A DNA stretch of 64,000 bases from Leguminivora glycinivorella (taxonomy: Eukaryota > Arthropoda > Insecta > Lepidoptera > Tortricidae). Every line of letters starts with the position of its first letter. Position 1 is the stretch's first letter. Location: NCBI RefSeq assembly GCF_023078275.1, contig NC_062971.1:9362001-9426000 (forward strand). The letters are read 5' to 3'. The notes beneath the pieces were generated by a model, which was not told where the DNA came from, searched no databases, and saw nothing but the letters and a program-made list of their open reading frames with translations. This document shows positions 49,788 to 60,540 of this stretch, in pieces. The position numbers were made by a program, and so were the translations under genes.

Positions 49788-51563
49788 CTAGTCAAAATTA
49801 TATAGATTTTACTAGTTATAGCGACTGATGAATCATACACATTCATTTCAATGTGTATAACTTTAAGTATACAATTTTTAGTCATTATAATTTGATAACC
49901 CCAACCCCGGGACCCCGAGAAGACTTCGAGACTACGGGGTCAACGTCCGCTAGAAACGTCGGAGATAAATTAGAAAACTTCATCAGAACAGAACCCATAC
50001 ATTACGCCATCACGTTGCATAAAGACTGTATCGTTAAGTATGAAGACAACTATGAGTAGCCGTATTTATTTGCTATTAGATTTTTTTCTTATAACAAGAC
50101 ATGGGCTTAATAAGGCACATAATAAGGTACACATTTTGTCCTAGAAGCTCGACGTAAAGCATATGGTTTAGACAGTATTGACTTAATCCTCCCGAGTACC
50201 AATTACGATTCCGGACAAATGCTACTAGAAAATTCACAAAGTGCGTAAAAGACGATACGATTGCGAAAAAAAAATTGTACGGTGCGAACCTCAACTACAC
50301 ATGATCCACAAAGCAGAATATCTGGAGTAATTTGGACATAGTCTAGCCACTGTTATTTAAAAGAAATAAAGTTCAGGATCTGTGTATGGCGGCCATTTAG
50401 AGAATGTGGCATGGTGCTTACTCTAACTCCGACTTTGATGTCGAATTTGACTATCATACACTGTTTATATTGATCTGGTTTAGGCACTGTTCAAACACCA
50501 TGAATGTCAATTAGACTTTGGCCTATGGCTAATTTTTTTATCTGTTTCTCTCATCCTGCTCGCATCACAAATTTACGGCAATCCGGAACGTTGCTCAAAA
50601 TTGCGTTTTATTAATTTATATAAATTCACCGCATTTATTCTACAAGTACCCAATTGGAAAACCATGAAGAGGACTCTTAAAGAATATATTTTGGCAGCAT
50701 ATTAACCTTTGTTTGTTGAAATCGTACAAAGAGTCATTGAAATATTCTCAAATTAAGCCAGATAGGGGTTGTCCGAAATTAATTTGCTAGACCTTAATGA
50801 AAGTACCATAAAGTCCCTAAAATAAAAAAAATATCAGACCTTCTTATATCAAATAGTGCTTACCAATACCTTCAGATCATACTCTCGGAACATAATAATA
50901 CAAAATTATGCACATGTCAACATTTAGACGAGGTTTGTTTTGTCCTTATACTTAACGATACAGTCCTTAAGTAAGTAGGAAACTGAAGGATCATTGCCAA
51001 GGTACTTATCCGTAATTAAGGTTAACTTATTTTTCCCCTCACTAGCTCGGAAACACGTACGTGTTTTGTCCTTTAATACCAGCGGGTAAAAACGCATTTT
51101 CTCCACTAGTGGGTAAAGTAATTTGACCTTGAATAGAGTCAAATTAACTGCTTTAAAATTGATAAAAGTAGGTGAATCTAGTAATAAAGATGATTTACCA
51201 CCTGTGGAACTACTGGAAGCAGTGATAAACGCATTTTTTGCGTTGTAGTTTCCTCGCTATAGTGAGGAGAAAAGTTTTGTGTTACACTCGGGTGCAAATG
51301 TATTTTACTTCTCGTGTGTTAAAAAACTCGCAAGTTCAGGATTCTATTTTCGAACCACTCGCTTCGCTCGTGGTTCAACTATAGAATCCTTTCACTTGCT
51401 CGTTTTTCAATTCCACACTCGGTGTTAAAATACAACTTTGCCCCCTTGTATACATAACAAATAACTATTAAGCGCTTCCCTTTCGTTATACCTATGCTTC
51501 TTCTTCTCTATTTTTAACCGCCTTCCAAATCTCAAAGGAAGGGGTTATCAAGTCGTCTGTATG

Positions 51564-51596
<33 letters not shown>

Positions 51597-52885
51597 GTTT
51601 GTTCCTCGATATCTCCGTCGTTACTAGACCGATTTTGAAAATTTTTTTTTGATTGAATGTATATGCATACAGATTGGTCCCATTTTTCTCAGAACCCAGT
51701 TCTGATGATGGGATCCTGGAGAAATCGAAGGAACTCCTCAAATCTGAAAGGCATACATATGGTGATTTTTATGTTTTTAAAGGAACAGCATGAATTTAAG
51801 TACGGAACAGTGACATTTGGTGCAGTGGAACTGCTGATGATGGCCAGAACGGAACTCTTCAAATCTGAACGGCACGCTTATAGTGACTTTGGTATTTTTA
51901 TACGAACAGCATGCACTTTCGTCCAGAACAGTGACATTTGGTGCAGTGGAATTTCTGATGATGGTCAGAACCGAACTCCTCAAATCTGAACGGCACGCTT
52001 ATAGTGACTTTGGTATTTTTATAAGAACAGCATGCACTTACGTCCAGAACAGTGATATTTGGTGCAGTGGAATTGCTGATGATGGTCAGAACGGAACTCC
52101 TCAAATCTGAACGGCACACTTATAGTGACTTTGATATTTTTATAAGAACAGCATGCACTTACGTCCAGAACAGTGACATTTGGTGCAGTGGAACTGCTGA
52201 TGAAGAGTGAGCCGCCCCTGGTTAGAGTTCCGTTCTGATAATCATTCTCATCTGTAAGTACTTCTGAATCATCCAGATTTCAAAATTGGTTCAGAAATGA
52301 CGGAGATATCGAATAACAAACATTAAAAAATATACAGACGAATTGATAACATAATCCAACATTTGAAAGTATAAGTAAATACTGATAAATATCACCAGAA
52401 CCCCAAAGGAAGGCGGTTTTTTTTTTCTTAAAAATTATCTCAGTAAAAGTATAGGTATTGTGTAGAGTATCAAACAAACTTCTTATGCAGCCGGGTAGTC
52501 CAGGCCCACTTGTTAGATCTTTGACCCACTCTAACATCTTTTTCTAATGCCTTTTTCCTCTATTTCTTAAGATGTACGAAAAACACTTAAATATCCAGCA
52601 GGCCCGGTTCTAGGGGAGAGCGAGCCGGGGCCCTTGTCCCGAGCGCCAAGTCCAAGAGACTCACCCACTCCCTCCTCAAAAAAAGTCTAGATCCGGTACT
52701 GAATTATCCAATCGAACAATACCTCTTTTAAAGCACAAGATACGGAAGGGGTCGCAGTCGCCCGCGAGGTGCGCGAGCAGTTCCCTCTTCTCCAGGCCCG
52801 TGACGAGGTCGAGTGGGTCGTGGAAGGCGCTGTACAGGCGCGTGCCCGTGCGTCGCAGCGGCAGCACACGGGTTAACTTCAACAT
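49606..52885 (-). CDS. COX5B: Cytochrome c oxidase subunit 5B-type protein
   Basis: Minus-strand exons 52885-52723 and 49787-49606 join (phase 1) into 114 residues. The N-terminus MLKLTRVLPLRRTGTRLYSA is a mitochondrial targeting peptide. Family marks follow: DPLDLVTGLEKRELLAHLAG, DPF, CFKRGPGT, PNLVPSAF, then VGCKC, EWMWLH and EPKRCACGYWFEL, with the zinc-binding C-x-C and C-x-C pairs seen in insect COX5B. The protein is a nuclear-coded subunit of respiratory complex IV facing the matrix. Compared with what I recall of insect COX5B, the stretch between VGCKC and EWMW and the C-terminus (ELCPIAPIVT) are divergent, with extra cysteines, so a paralogue (such as the testis-type COX5BL) is possible. 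The 2.9-kb intron holds copy C of the minisatellite element. A leader intron acceptor lies just before the ATG. Confidence 0.9.
49788..51039. other. COX5B intron, first part
   Basis: Largely unrecognised. The phrase GACTGTATCGTTAAGTAT at about 50026-50043 recurs inverted near 50950 (ATACTTAACGATACAGTCCT), so a dispersed repeat is present. A 31-codon tail before the stop at 50059 (ENFIRTEPIHYAITLHKDCI) may be translated repeat and is not called as a gene. Confidence 0.4.
51040..51480 (+). repeat. Dispersed repeat with an unoccupied hAT target site
   Basis: The left part matches 1-215 inverted. The right part (AACTTTGCCCCCTTGTATAC, then ATAACAAATAACTATTAA) matches the sequence that surrounds the hAT MITE at 36948-37399, but without the insertion. 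Confidence 0.65.
51516..52437 (-). mobile_element. Minisatellite-bearing element, copy C
   Basis: AACCGCCTTCCAAATCTCAA at the left; poly(T) run 51565-51593; the 121-bp array at about 51740-52200 (about four units); then a block from GAAGAGTGAGCCGCCCCTGG to GGAAGGCGGTTTTTT. It is nearly identical to copy D, which lies inverted 2.5 kb to the right. Confidence 0.87.
52438..52722. other. COX5B intron between copy C and exon 1
   Basis: No feature recognised apart from the splice donor at its right edge. Confidence 0.4.
52723..52885 (-). CDS. COX5B: COX5B, coding exon 1
   Basis: ATG at 52885; donor GTATTG after 52723, splitting the glycine codon of KRG. A leader-exon acceptor (GATTTCAG) sits at about 52900-52893, so the 5' UTR is spliced and the promoter lies further right. 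Confidence 0.88.
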
Positions 52886-53227
52886 CGCGTCTCTGAAATC
52901 ACGCGGTTTGCTTTATCATAGGTTTTAATGAGGATTTCCATAACCAAGACCTCTTTGCTACATCCTAATCGCATTTAGGGGTTCTGTATGAATCGGGCAC
53001 CTGCACGCTGGAGAGGCAGTAACTACACGGGTTAACTGATGTTGAATCACATCTGAAATCTCCTACATCTATCATACTAATATGTCGAATCCTTCGGCTC
53101 ATAAAATACACCTCGGGACTCAACACTTATGAAATTAATAACGCGTTTTCCGCACTCGCTATGTATCTACACCGTATTTTTATTGTTTTCCGTTAAATTC
53201 GACATGTCGTTAGGTTCGTTATCAGGA
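52886..53227. other. COX5B upstream leader intron or flank
   Basis: The sequence right of the leader acceptor. No TATA box, exon or further repeat was clearly seen. Confidence 0.4.
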
Positions 53228-53547
53228 ACCACCCTGTATATCACTTTTAGTTAAATTCGCAAAAAAATTTTTTCATCGTTTTCATACATAATAAATGAAT
53301 TAATTGGTATGAGAGACCCTTTAGAGTAATATTCAAGTTAGTGTCAAGTGGTTGACGGCACATATCAAAACAAATATCATTGGGAAGTGGTAAAGGCTGT
53401 ATAACACGTGTTCAGTAATTATTCTTATTTTTTAATAACTCGATAACCGCAAGAGTTAAGACGCTAGTTTCTTAGAGAAATTAACTGTATTTGATCTAAA
53501 GAACCATCCCTTAAAGTTAACGGAATTCAATAAAAACAGGGTGTATA
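53228..53547. mobile_element. Probable MITE with (A)CACCCTGT ends
   Basis: ACCACCCTGTATATCAC at the left and the mirror of TACACCCTGT at the right (53536-53547) bound an AT-rich 320-bp body. The inverted ends are short and imperfect, so the call is tentative. 'acagggtgtatata' ends of this kind are common in moths. Confidence 0.45.
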
Positions 53548-54074
53548 TACTAAGGTGAATGTGACCAATTCCGTCCACAAGCGTATAAGAAGGTACCTAC
53601 TTATATTAATATATTTCGTTTATTTTCAATAGTAGACAAAAATAATCTAATGTGCTTTTGATTGTGGAAACTAATCAATTGCTGGTTTTGTTATTCGAAC
53701 AAATAAATGATCGTAGATGAAATATGTATGTCGGAATTAGCCACACTGGCTTTAGGTATATTTTCTTACCGTGAAGGCAAATATTACCAAATATCGACTG
53801 GATCCAATACTGAATCACATCAAATTATGTCTGACAAGTGTAATGGTGACATAATTATATTTTTAAAGTGTCACATAATTTAAACGACAATTGATGTCAC
53901 ATATTGTTTAAAACCTATTTTCCCATCACGTATTCGGAAAAAAAAAATTCTTAGCCGCTAAGAGATATCAAAGTGATTAAGTGACACTTTTCTTCCCTGC
54001 GAGGAGAAAAGAAAAGTGCACTTTTTGTAGTAGGAGGACATATATTTTTCAAGATTAAATAAAGACTTGAAACT
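53548..54074. other. Sequence left of the nested-transposon block
   Basis: AT-rich; nothing recognised. From about 54030 it probably belongs to the LINE that carries the fragment at 54075. Confidence 0.4.
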
Positions 54075-54260
54075 CTAGATCCATGGGGTCCCAGCGCGAA
54101 CAAGTTGTTCACAGAAATCGCGAACCAGATGGTTGAGGTAGCTGGTGATCGAAGAGCTGGCGACTTCCTCGCACAACGTATCAGCATTGCGATACAGCGA
54201 GGAAAGGTCGCCAGTATCCTTGGTACAATGCCTCAATGGCCTATTTTAGACATAACCTAG
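54075..54260 (+). pseudogene. LINE polyprotein C-terminal fragment
   Basis: 62 codons including the stop: LDPWGPSANKLFTEI, then GDRRAGDFLAQRISIAIQRG and KVASILGTMPQ. The same family as 43984-44099. It is the outermost layer of the nested block: its 3' UTR continues to 54307 and is then broken by a Tc1/mariner-class element. Confidence 0.8.
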
Positions 54261-54485
54261 CTTTAGTTTAGTCTTATTCATATAATTATGTAAATATGTT
54301 CATGTATAGCCTGACAAGTTTTTATTTGACCCTCGTCATGTTGCGGATTTTCAGCTGAACTAATTTCTTTTACTGGCAAGGTTTACTATTTGACACCCGT
54401 CGTTAAAAGTCATCGAATGTCAGTGATGTAAACAAGAAGCGGATATTTTAAATTTTCTAGAAGTTTCATCTCATCGCATCGAAAT

Positions 54486-56804
54486 ATGCCCAAAAGGATA
54501 CCAAAAGAAACTAAAAAAATTATATTAAACACAATCCACTACCTACAACAAAAAAAGAGTGAAGGAATTCATTGTATTCCGATTAACAATGTTTTGAAAT
54601 CGGTTGTTGACATGACCGGTATTGACGCTATATAGTCTGGTTGTACTGAATTGGTTAGTTGGTTTCGATTTAGTTTAATAGTTTTTATTTTCTTATTTAA
54701 GGTGTCTGTAGCTCTACGGTAAAGAATATTTATAAACACAAGAAAACCGTTCCTGCATCATTGCCACCAGTACAAAATTTAATGTCCCCCATAAAAAGAA
54801 AATAAATATCGACGACTTCGACAAATGTGCTATAAGGCACAAGATTCATGAATTCTATGTCGTGCGAAAACAAATACCGAGTCTGAAAACCTTGCTTACT
54901 GCTTTACAAAAAGATATTGGCTTTACGGGCAGCAGGGAGTACTTAAGAAACCTAATGCACAGTATGGGGTTTAAATACAAATAATTTTTAAGAAAAAAAA
55001 ACCGCCTTCCTTTGGAGTTCTGGTGATAAATACCTACTTTCGAATTCGATTATGTTATCAATTCGTCTGTATATTTTTTAATGTTTGTTATTCGATATCT
55101 CCGTCATTTCTGAACCAATTTTGAAATCTGGATGATTCTGAAGTACTTACAGATGAGAATGATTATCAGAACGGAACTCTAACCAGGGGCGGCTCACTCT
55201 TCATCAGCAGTTCCACTGCACCAAATGTCACTGTTCTGGACGTAAGTGCATGCTGTTCTTATAAAAATACCAAAGTCACTATAAGTGTGCCGTTCAGATT
55301 TGAGGAGTTCCGTTCTGACCATCATCAGCAATTCCACTGCACCAAATATCACTGTTCTGGACGTAAGTGCATGCTGTTCTTATAAAAATACCAAAGTCAC
55401 TATAAGTGTGCCGTTCAGATTTGAGGAGTTCCATTCTGACCATCATCAGGAGTTCCACTGCACCAAATGTCACTGTTCCGTACGTAAATGCATGCTGTTC
55501 CTTTAAAAACACAGAAATCACCATATGTATGCCTTTCAGATTTGAGGAGTTCCCTCGATTTCTCCAGGATCCCATCATCAGAACTGGGTTCTGAGAAAAA
55601 TGGGACCAATCTGTATGCATATACATTCAATCAAAAAAAAAATTCAAAATCGGTCTAGTAACGACGGAGATATCGAGGAACAAACATTAAAAAAAAATAC
55701 AGACGACTTGATAACCCCTTCCTTTGAGATTTGGAAGGCGGTTAAAAATGCAGAAACCAACGGTCTGTACTGATGGAGCGCTCCGATATTGTAGTTTGGC
55801 GAGAAAACTATTTAGACCAAATAAAAGAAGCAAGGGACAACAATATGCCTGTTGTGTATTTGGACGAAACATATATGATTCATACTTCTTTAAATCACGC
55901 GAAATGTTGGCAGAGCGATAGTTAACCAGGAGTATCGAAAGCCGTTTCAACTGGGAAACGATATAATTATCATTGTTCATGCCGGTGGATCATCAGGATT
56001 TGTTCCTAATGCTCTCCTGGTATACAATGACAAGGAAAAAAAAAGCGGATTATCATGATTCTATGAATAAAAATAATTTCAAGAAATGGGTTCTGCAAAA
56101 ATTAGTGCCGAATTTGAATGAGCCCACATGCATAGTAATGGATAATGCTCGGTACCATTCTTTCCAAATTAATAAACCACCTTCTTCTGGCGAGAGAAAA
56201 CAACTTATTGCAGACTGGTTGCATTCGAATAATATTTCATATCCTAAAAAGGCCTCCAAAGCTAAATTACTTGAGATTTTGAGACGGCATAAACCAGAAC
56301 CCATATATGAAATAGATACGATTCTCGCCACATATGGACACAAAGTCGTAAGATTGCCGCCGTATCATTGTGATTTAAATGCAATTGAAATGATATGGGG
56401 CATCGCAAAAGCAAAAGTGGCTACTAAAAATATTAATATTCCTAATGATGCCTTCTTAAAGCTCGTGGGAGATAGTTTTCAGGTACATATACGTTTTTAA
56501 TGTGATTCGTTTTGTTAAAATTTTGTGGAACATTTTGCGAGACGGTTAATATACACAAATTTCCTAAAATGTTATTGTTATACAGGAAGTGACTCAAGAA
56601 AACTGGAGCAATTGCTGTGACCATGTCAAAAAAATTGAAGATGAATATAGGAAAAAAGGTCCCATAGTCGAATCCCAGACAGAACGTTTCATAATAGAGG
56701 TCGGTGGTCCTGAAAGTGACACCTCAACCGACGAAAGTCAGACGTCGTCGGAGTCGGAAGAATATCTTGATATCCAATATTTGGACTCTGAATTTTATGA
56801 ATAG
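54486..56804 (+). pseudogene. DDE transposase with wide catalytic spacing, broken
   Basis: Begins MPKRIPKETKKIIL with a helix-turn-helix that spans an intron (VDMTG | VCSSTVKNIYKH; intron about 54619-54701). DDFDKCAIRHKIHEFYV follows, then SREYLRNLMHSMGFKY, where element D interrupts. After it: the first catalytic Asp in VVYLDETY (Asp codon 55863), the second in VMDNARYHS (56141), and the Glu in LNAIEMIWG (56387). 81 residues separate the last two, against 34-41 in common Tc1/mariner enzymes; this fits the 'DD82E' (Sailor) type as I remember it. A further intron (56483-56585) leads to an acidic tail ending at TAG (56802-56804). An in-frame stop and several frameshifts (about 54800, 55920, 56040) show it is inactive. 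Confidence 0.8.
54979..55745 (+). mobile_element. Minisatellite-bearing element, copy D, inside the transposase
   Basis: Starts AATAATTTTTAAG before an A run and CCGCCTTCCTTTGG, and ends CTTTGAGATTTGGAAGGCGG. About three 121-bp units at 55200-55560. It breaks the transposase codons between ...GFKYK and CRNQR.... The repeated AAT/AAAT at the two edges fits a 3-4 bp target duplication. It is a near-identical inverted partner of copy C. Confidence 0.87.
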
Positions 56805-56872
56805 GTACCTATTTGAAAGCCAGCATATTCACTTTGAATCTTAAAAACCATGTTTTGATTTTGTACAAATAC
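56805..56872 (+). other. Transposase 3' UTR up to the BEL/Pao insertion
   Basis: Tail of the Tc1/mariner-class element. It ends with the AATAC (56868-56872) that is duplicated on the far side of the BEL/Pao element. Confidence 0.6.
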
Positions 56873-57336
56873 TGTAGCGGCGTTTAATTGGTGAGGCTAC
56901 TTACATTTGTCCAGAGGCGCTTGTGGGGCCACGTGGAAACACTTTGGGAAAATCCTCACACTAAAACGATTGTCACATATAAACGGAAGCTTAGGTCACT
57001 GGTCGGAATATCACTTAAAATGTCAATTTTCACGTTTGTGTCGCGCCGGTGCACCGATAACTATTTTTAATTCGTAATAACGGGAGCGCAGATCATGGCG
57101 CTCGCACGGTCGAAGAGAGAGTTTTTTTTATATATCCGCCAGGTGCCGTGGCAGGCGCACCGGAAAGTCGCTTTGGGACTTCTGTAATTGCCAGCTCCAA
57201 AAAACTGTGCTACATATACAGGGAAAAAAGTATTCTTTCAAAATTGTGTTGCCTTGTATGTATGAAAATGAAATAACTATTTAACTATATCAAGAAAAGA
57301 AATTAAAACTAAAAATCTCTGTTCCTCGACGGAACA
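56873..57336 (-). repeat. 3' LTR of the BEL/Pao element
   Basis: 464 bp, one base different from the other LTR (G at 57084 for A). Should supply transcript termination for the element. Confidence 0.93.
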
Positions 57337-57468
57337 TGCCGCTCACCTTAAAAGACACGGAGTGACTTTTAAAAGAAATAAAAAAAAGAAACTATACGAA
57401 AGTATACCAAAATATTTTATGAAACTTATATTTAACTTAACATTAAGAGTCGTAACGATTGTATAAGT

Positions 57469-58725
57469 TTATTCTAAAGGTAAGGGACAGACCTTCACAA
57501 CAGGTCGTTTGAACAACGTGTTCCCGCTTTTCAATGTTACGACGCGAATAACTTGATCGCTGCCCGGATGGACAGCATGAACGCGCGCGAGTTTCCACTG
57601 CAGCGGCGGCAGGTGGTCGTCGCATACCACAACAACAGTACCTTCACGAACGGCGGGACCGCGGTCTTGAAGCCACTTTGTACTTTGTTGCAGTTGATGG
57701 AGATATTCACGACTCCATCGACGCCAGAAATGCTGGACAGCTTGCTGTATCCAGCGCCAACGTGTAAGACGATTAGGGTTCTCGTCTATCAGAGAAACGT
57801 CCGGTAGGGCCGTTAAGGGCTCACCGATTAAGAAATGGGCCGGCGTAAGAGGTAAAGGATCCGCGGAGTCCGAACTTAGAACGCAGAGCGGACGACTGTT
57901 TAATACAGCTTCGATTTGACACGTCAAAGTGTGCATACAATCATATGTTTGCGTTTGTGTACCTATTACGCGATGTAAATGAGCTTTGAAACTCTTAACA
58001 GCCGCTTCAAATAATCCACCGAAATGACTAGCATAAGGTGGTTGAAAATGCCAAGTTAATCCTTGTTTTAAAGTTTGTTGATTAAGGGCACTCATGACCG
58101 AATCATTACGTAAAAAAGTATATAACTCTTGAAGGTAATTATTACAACCAACAAAGTTACGTCCGCAATCGGTATATATATCCGTACAATATCCTCGACG
58201 GGACGTGAAACGTCGCAACGCGGCTAAAAAACCTTCCGTGGAAAGTTCGGAAACTAACTCAAGATGTACAGCTTTAACGCTCATACATACGAAAACTGCA
58301 ACGTAACATTTTATTATTTTTGCATTACGAACCTTATTAGCGCGTACGTAGAATGGCCCACAAAAGTCACAAGACGTTTTACTAAACACACGTGCGGGGC
58401 GTAGCCGAACCGAGGGTAACATTCCTATGCGCGGCTGGCAGCGAGTCGGTCGAGCGCGGAAGCATTTGATACAACGATGTACGCGGAGGCGAACAATATC
58501 ACGACCAGAGATAATCCAGTATCGCTGTAAGAGCGAGTTTTGCACGCACTGCGAACCGGCATGTAGTTCCTTTATATGCGCATCGTCAATGATAAGATTT
58601 GTAAGAGGATGTCTTTTAGGTAAAATCAATTGATGTTTTGATTCAAAAGGTAAAAGTGATTTGTGAATACGTCCGCCGACGCGTAACAAACCATCCCTAT
58701 CTATAATGGGCGTGAGACGCCGCAA
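57469..58725 (-). pseudogene. BEL/Pao integrase segment, frameshifted from pol
   Basis: 418 residues: integrase zinc region (HxxxxH...C..C, with IKCFRARP), the core with Asp in SCDFCGPF, Asp in IYTDCGRNFVG and Glu in GGLFEAAVKSFK, then the DUF5641-type C-terminal domain (LTRWRWIQQAVQHFWRRWSR). The catalytic D,D,E residues are present. It ends with the stop at 57471-57469, about 130 bases before the 3' LTR. Confidence 0.92.
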
Positions 58726-58741
58726 ACGAATTGACGGAAGT

Positions 58742-59719
58742 TTATTTTGACGAAATCCTCTTAATGTCGTCTTCGAACACTTTTTGTTGTGTAATCAATA
58801 TTAGTCGATTTAATGCAAAATTGTACTCTGGTACGGTGACGTACTTTGGGAATGTTTGTTTATGTTTCCTGCATTTATTGTAGAAACGAAATATGACTGC
58901 CGTGACGCGAACTAATTTACCTAGCGACGAAAATCGCGTTATAAGAGTGTCGTCGTCCTGGGAAGGAGGCAATGTGGACACACATGCATAACTAAGACTT
59001 GCCGAGTCATGTGTATTGCGTTTTTCCTCGTTCGTGTTTACCACCGGTTTTGGTATAGGCCAGGAGTCGCGACTTTGTTGGAGCCATGTAGGACCATGGA
59101 ACCACAAGTCATTTTGTACGAGCGCGGCGGGGAGCAGACCGCGAGACGCCGGGTCAGCGCTGTTATCAGCTGACGGGACGTGACGCCAACAGCGCGCCGG
59201 GACACGGGACAAAATCTCACTAGTGCGGTTCGAGACAAACGTTTTCCATTCGTGCGGGGGTGACTGAAGCCACGCGAGCACGACGGAACTGTCAGACCAT
59301 GCGTACACTTGATCGGGGTGAATGTGACCACCGTAAAGATGCATAACTCTTTCAATTAATTTTGATAGGATTACACAACCCATCAATTCCATTCTAGGTA
59401 TAGTAAGGCATACCCGAAGAGGTGCAACGCGACTTTTAGCCATGACTAAATAGGTTTGAACTCGCCCGGTGTTGTCCGTCAGACGTATATAAACACATGC
59501 TGCGTATGCAATTTTGCTTGCGTCGGCAAATCCGTGAATTTCGATTGAATCGAAGTCGTCAGTATTGAAAATATGACGAGGAAAAGAAATTTGCGATAGG
59601 AGCGGTAGCTCGTTAATAAAACTCGTCCATGAGTTAATAATATCGATAGGGGGTTCTGAGTCCCAGGAAATTTTGGCTAACCATAGCAATTGAATTAAAT
59701 GTTTGGCAAACAATGTCAC
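58742..59719 (-). pseudogene. BEL/Pao RNase H-like segment, frameshifted
   Basis: PAO-type connection and RNase H region: HGFADASKIAYAACVYIR, MAKSRVAPLR, TIPRMELMG and VYAWSDSSVVLAWLQ, then DNSADPASRG. These are the hallmark motifs. It closes with a TAA near 58742, while the integrase region continues in another frame; this is the third shift. Confidence 0.9.
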
Positions 59720-60540
59720 CGGAGATAATAACCCGAGGGGTCGTAAATTTTTGCAATTTCGGAAAGAATCGCCCGCTTTGTACAGGCCTGCGAAGAACTT
59801 TGAACTTTGAAACTAAATGCGTCAGATCTTGGATTCCATTGAAGTCCAAGGACCTTGACCCCTTTGTCATTTTCCATTTCGGCAAAATGAACATTTTCGC
59901 GCCGCTCACCATGAAACTCTGTCGGTCGCGTGGCAGCGAGAATGGCTGGCGAGTTACTTTGCCACTTTCGCAATTCGAACCCGGCCGTGGCACAAATACC
60001 TATCAGCTCCTGCTGCAGATTGAGGGCTTCGGCTAAGGTATCTGCGCCGGTCACCACATCGTCGACGAACACGTCATTTAGGAGGACTGGCGAGGCGAGC
60101 GGGAAACGCTCGGCTTCGTCATGCGCGAGCTGTTTAATTGTGCGCAAGGCGAGATAAGGGGAACTACTGATACCAAAAGTAACGGTACGCAGCCTATAAT
60201 CGCGCAGAGGTTCCTCTGGCGACTTGCGCCACAGGATGCGCTGAAAGTCCCTATCACTCTCACGTACAAGAATATTCCGATACATTTGTTTAATATCAGA
60301 ACAAAATGCAACTTTATGTACTCGAAATTTTAGAAGTACATCTACTATGTCTAAGTGTAACTTAGGCCCTTTTAGCAACGCATCATTGAGCGCGTAGCCA
60401 CTCGTTGTGCGACAACCAGCATCATAGACAACACGAGTTCGGGTAGTGTCGGAAATCTTCGACACCGAGTGGTGCGGGATGTAATAACTCGCGCCAGCGG
60501 GGGTTATCGTCCGCGAGCTCCATGTGGTTAAGATCCACAT
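59716..60540 (-). pseudogene. BEL/Pao reverse transcriptase segment, frameshifted
   Basis: Continues the polyprotein in another frame: YYIPHHSVSKISDTTRTRVV, DIKQMYRNI and TFGISSSPYLALRTI, then the catalytic-region VFVDDVVTGAD (YVDD-like box, here FVDD). It ends at a stop just after KIYDPSG, where the conserved continuation is found in the next frame, showing a one-base shift near 59730. Confidence 0.9.

Noticed and set aside
49595..49885. 96-codon minus-strand ORF over COX5B exon 2
   Set aside because: It is the wrong frame. The COX5B frame matches the family and the splice phase of exon 1.
57553..57807. Plus-strand ORFs across the BEL/Pao pol region (also 59713-60036, 59930-60157)
   Set aside because: Antisense shadows of the minus-strand integrase and reverse-transcriptase frames.
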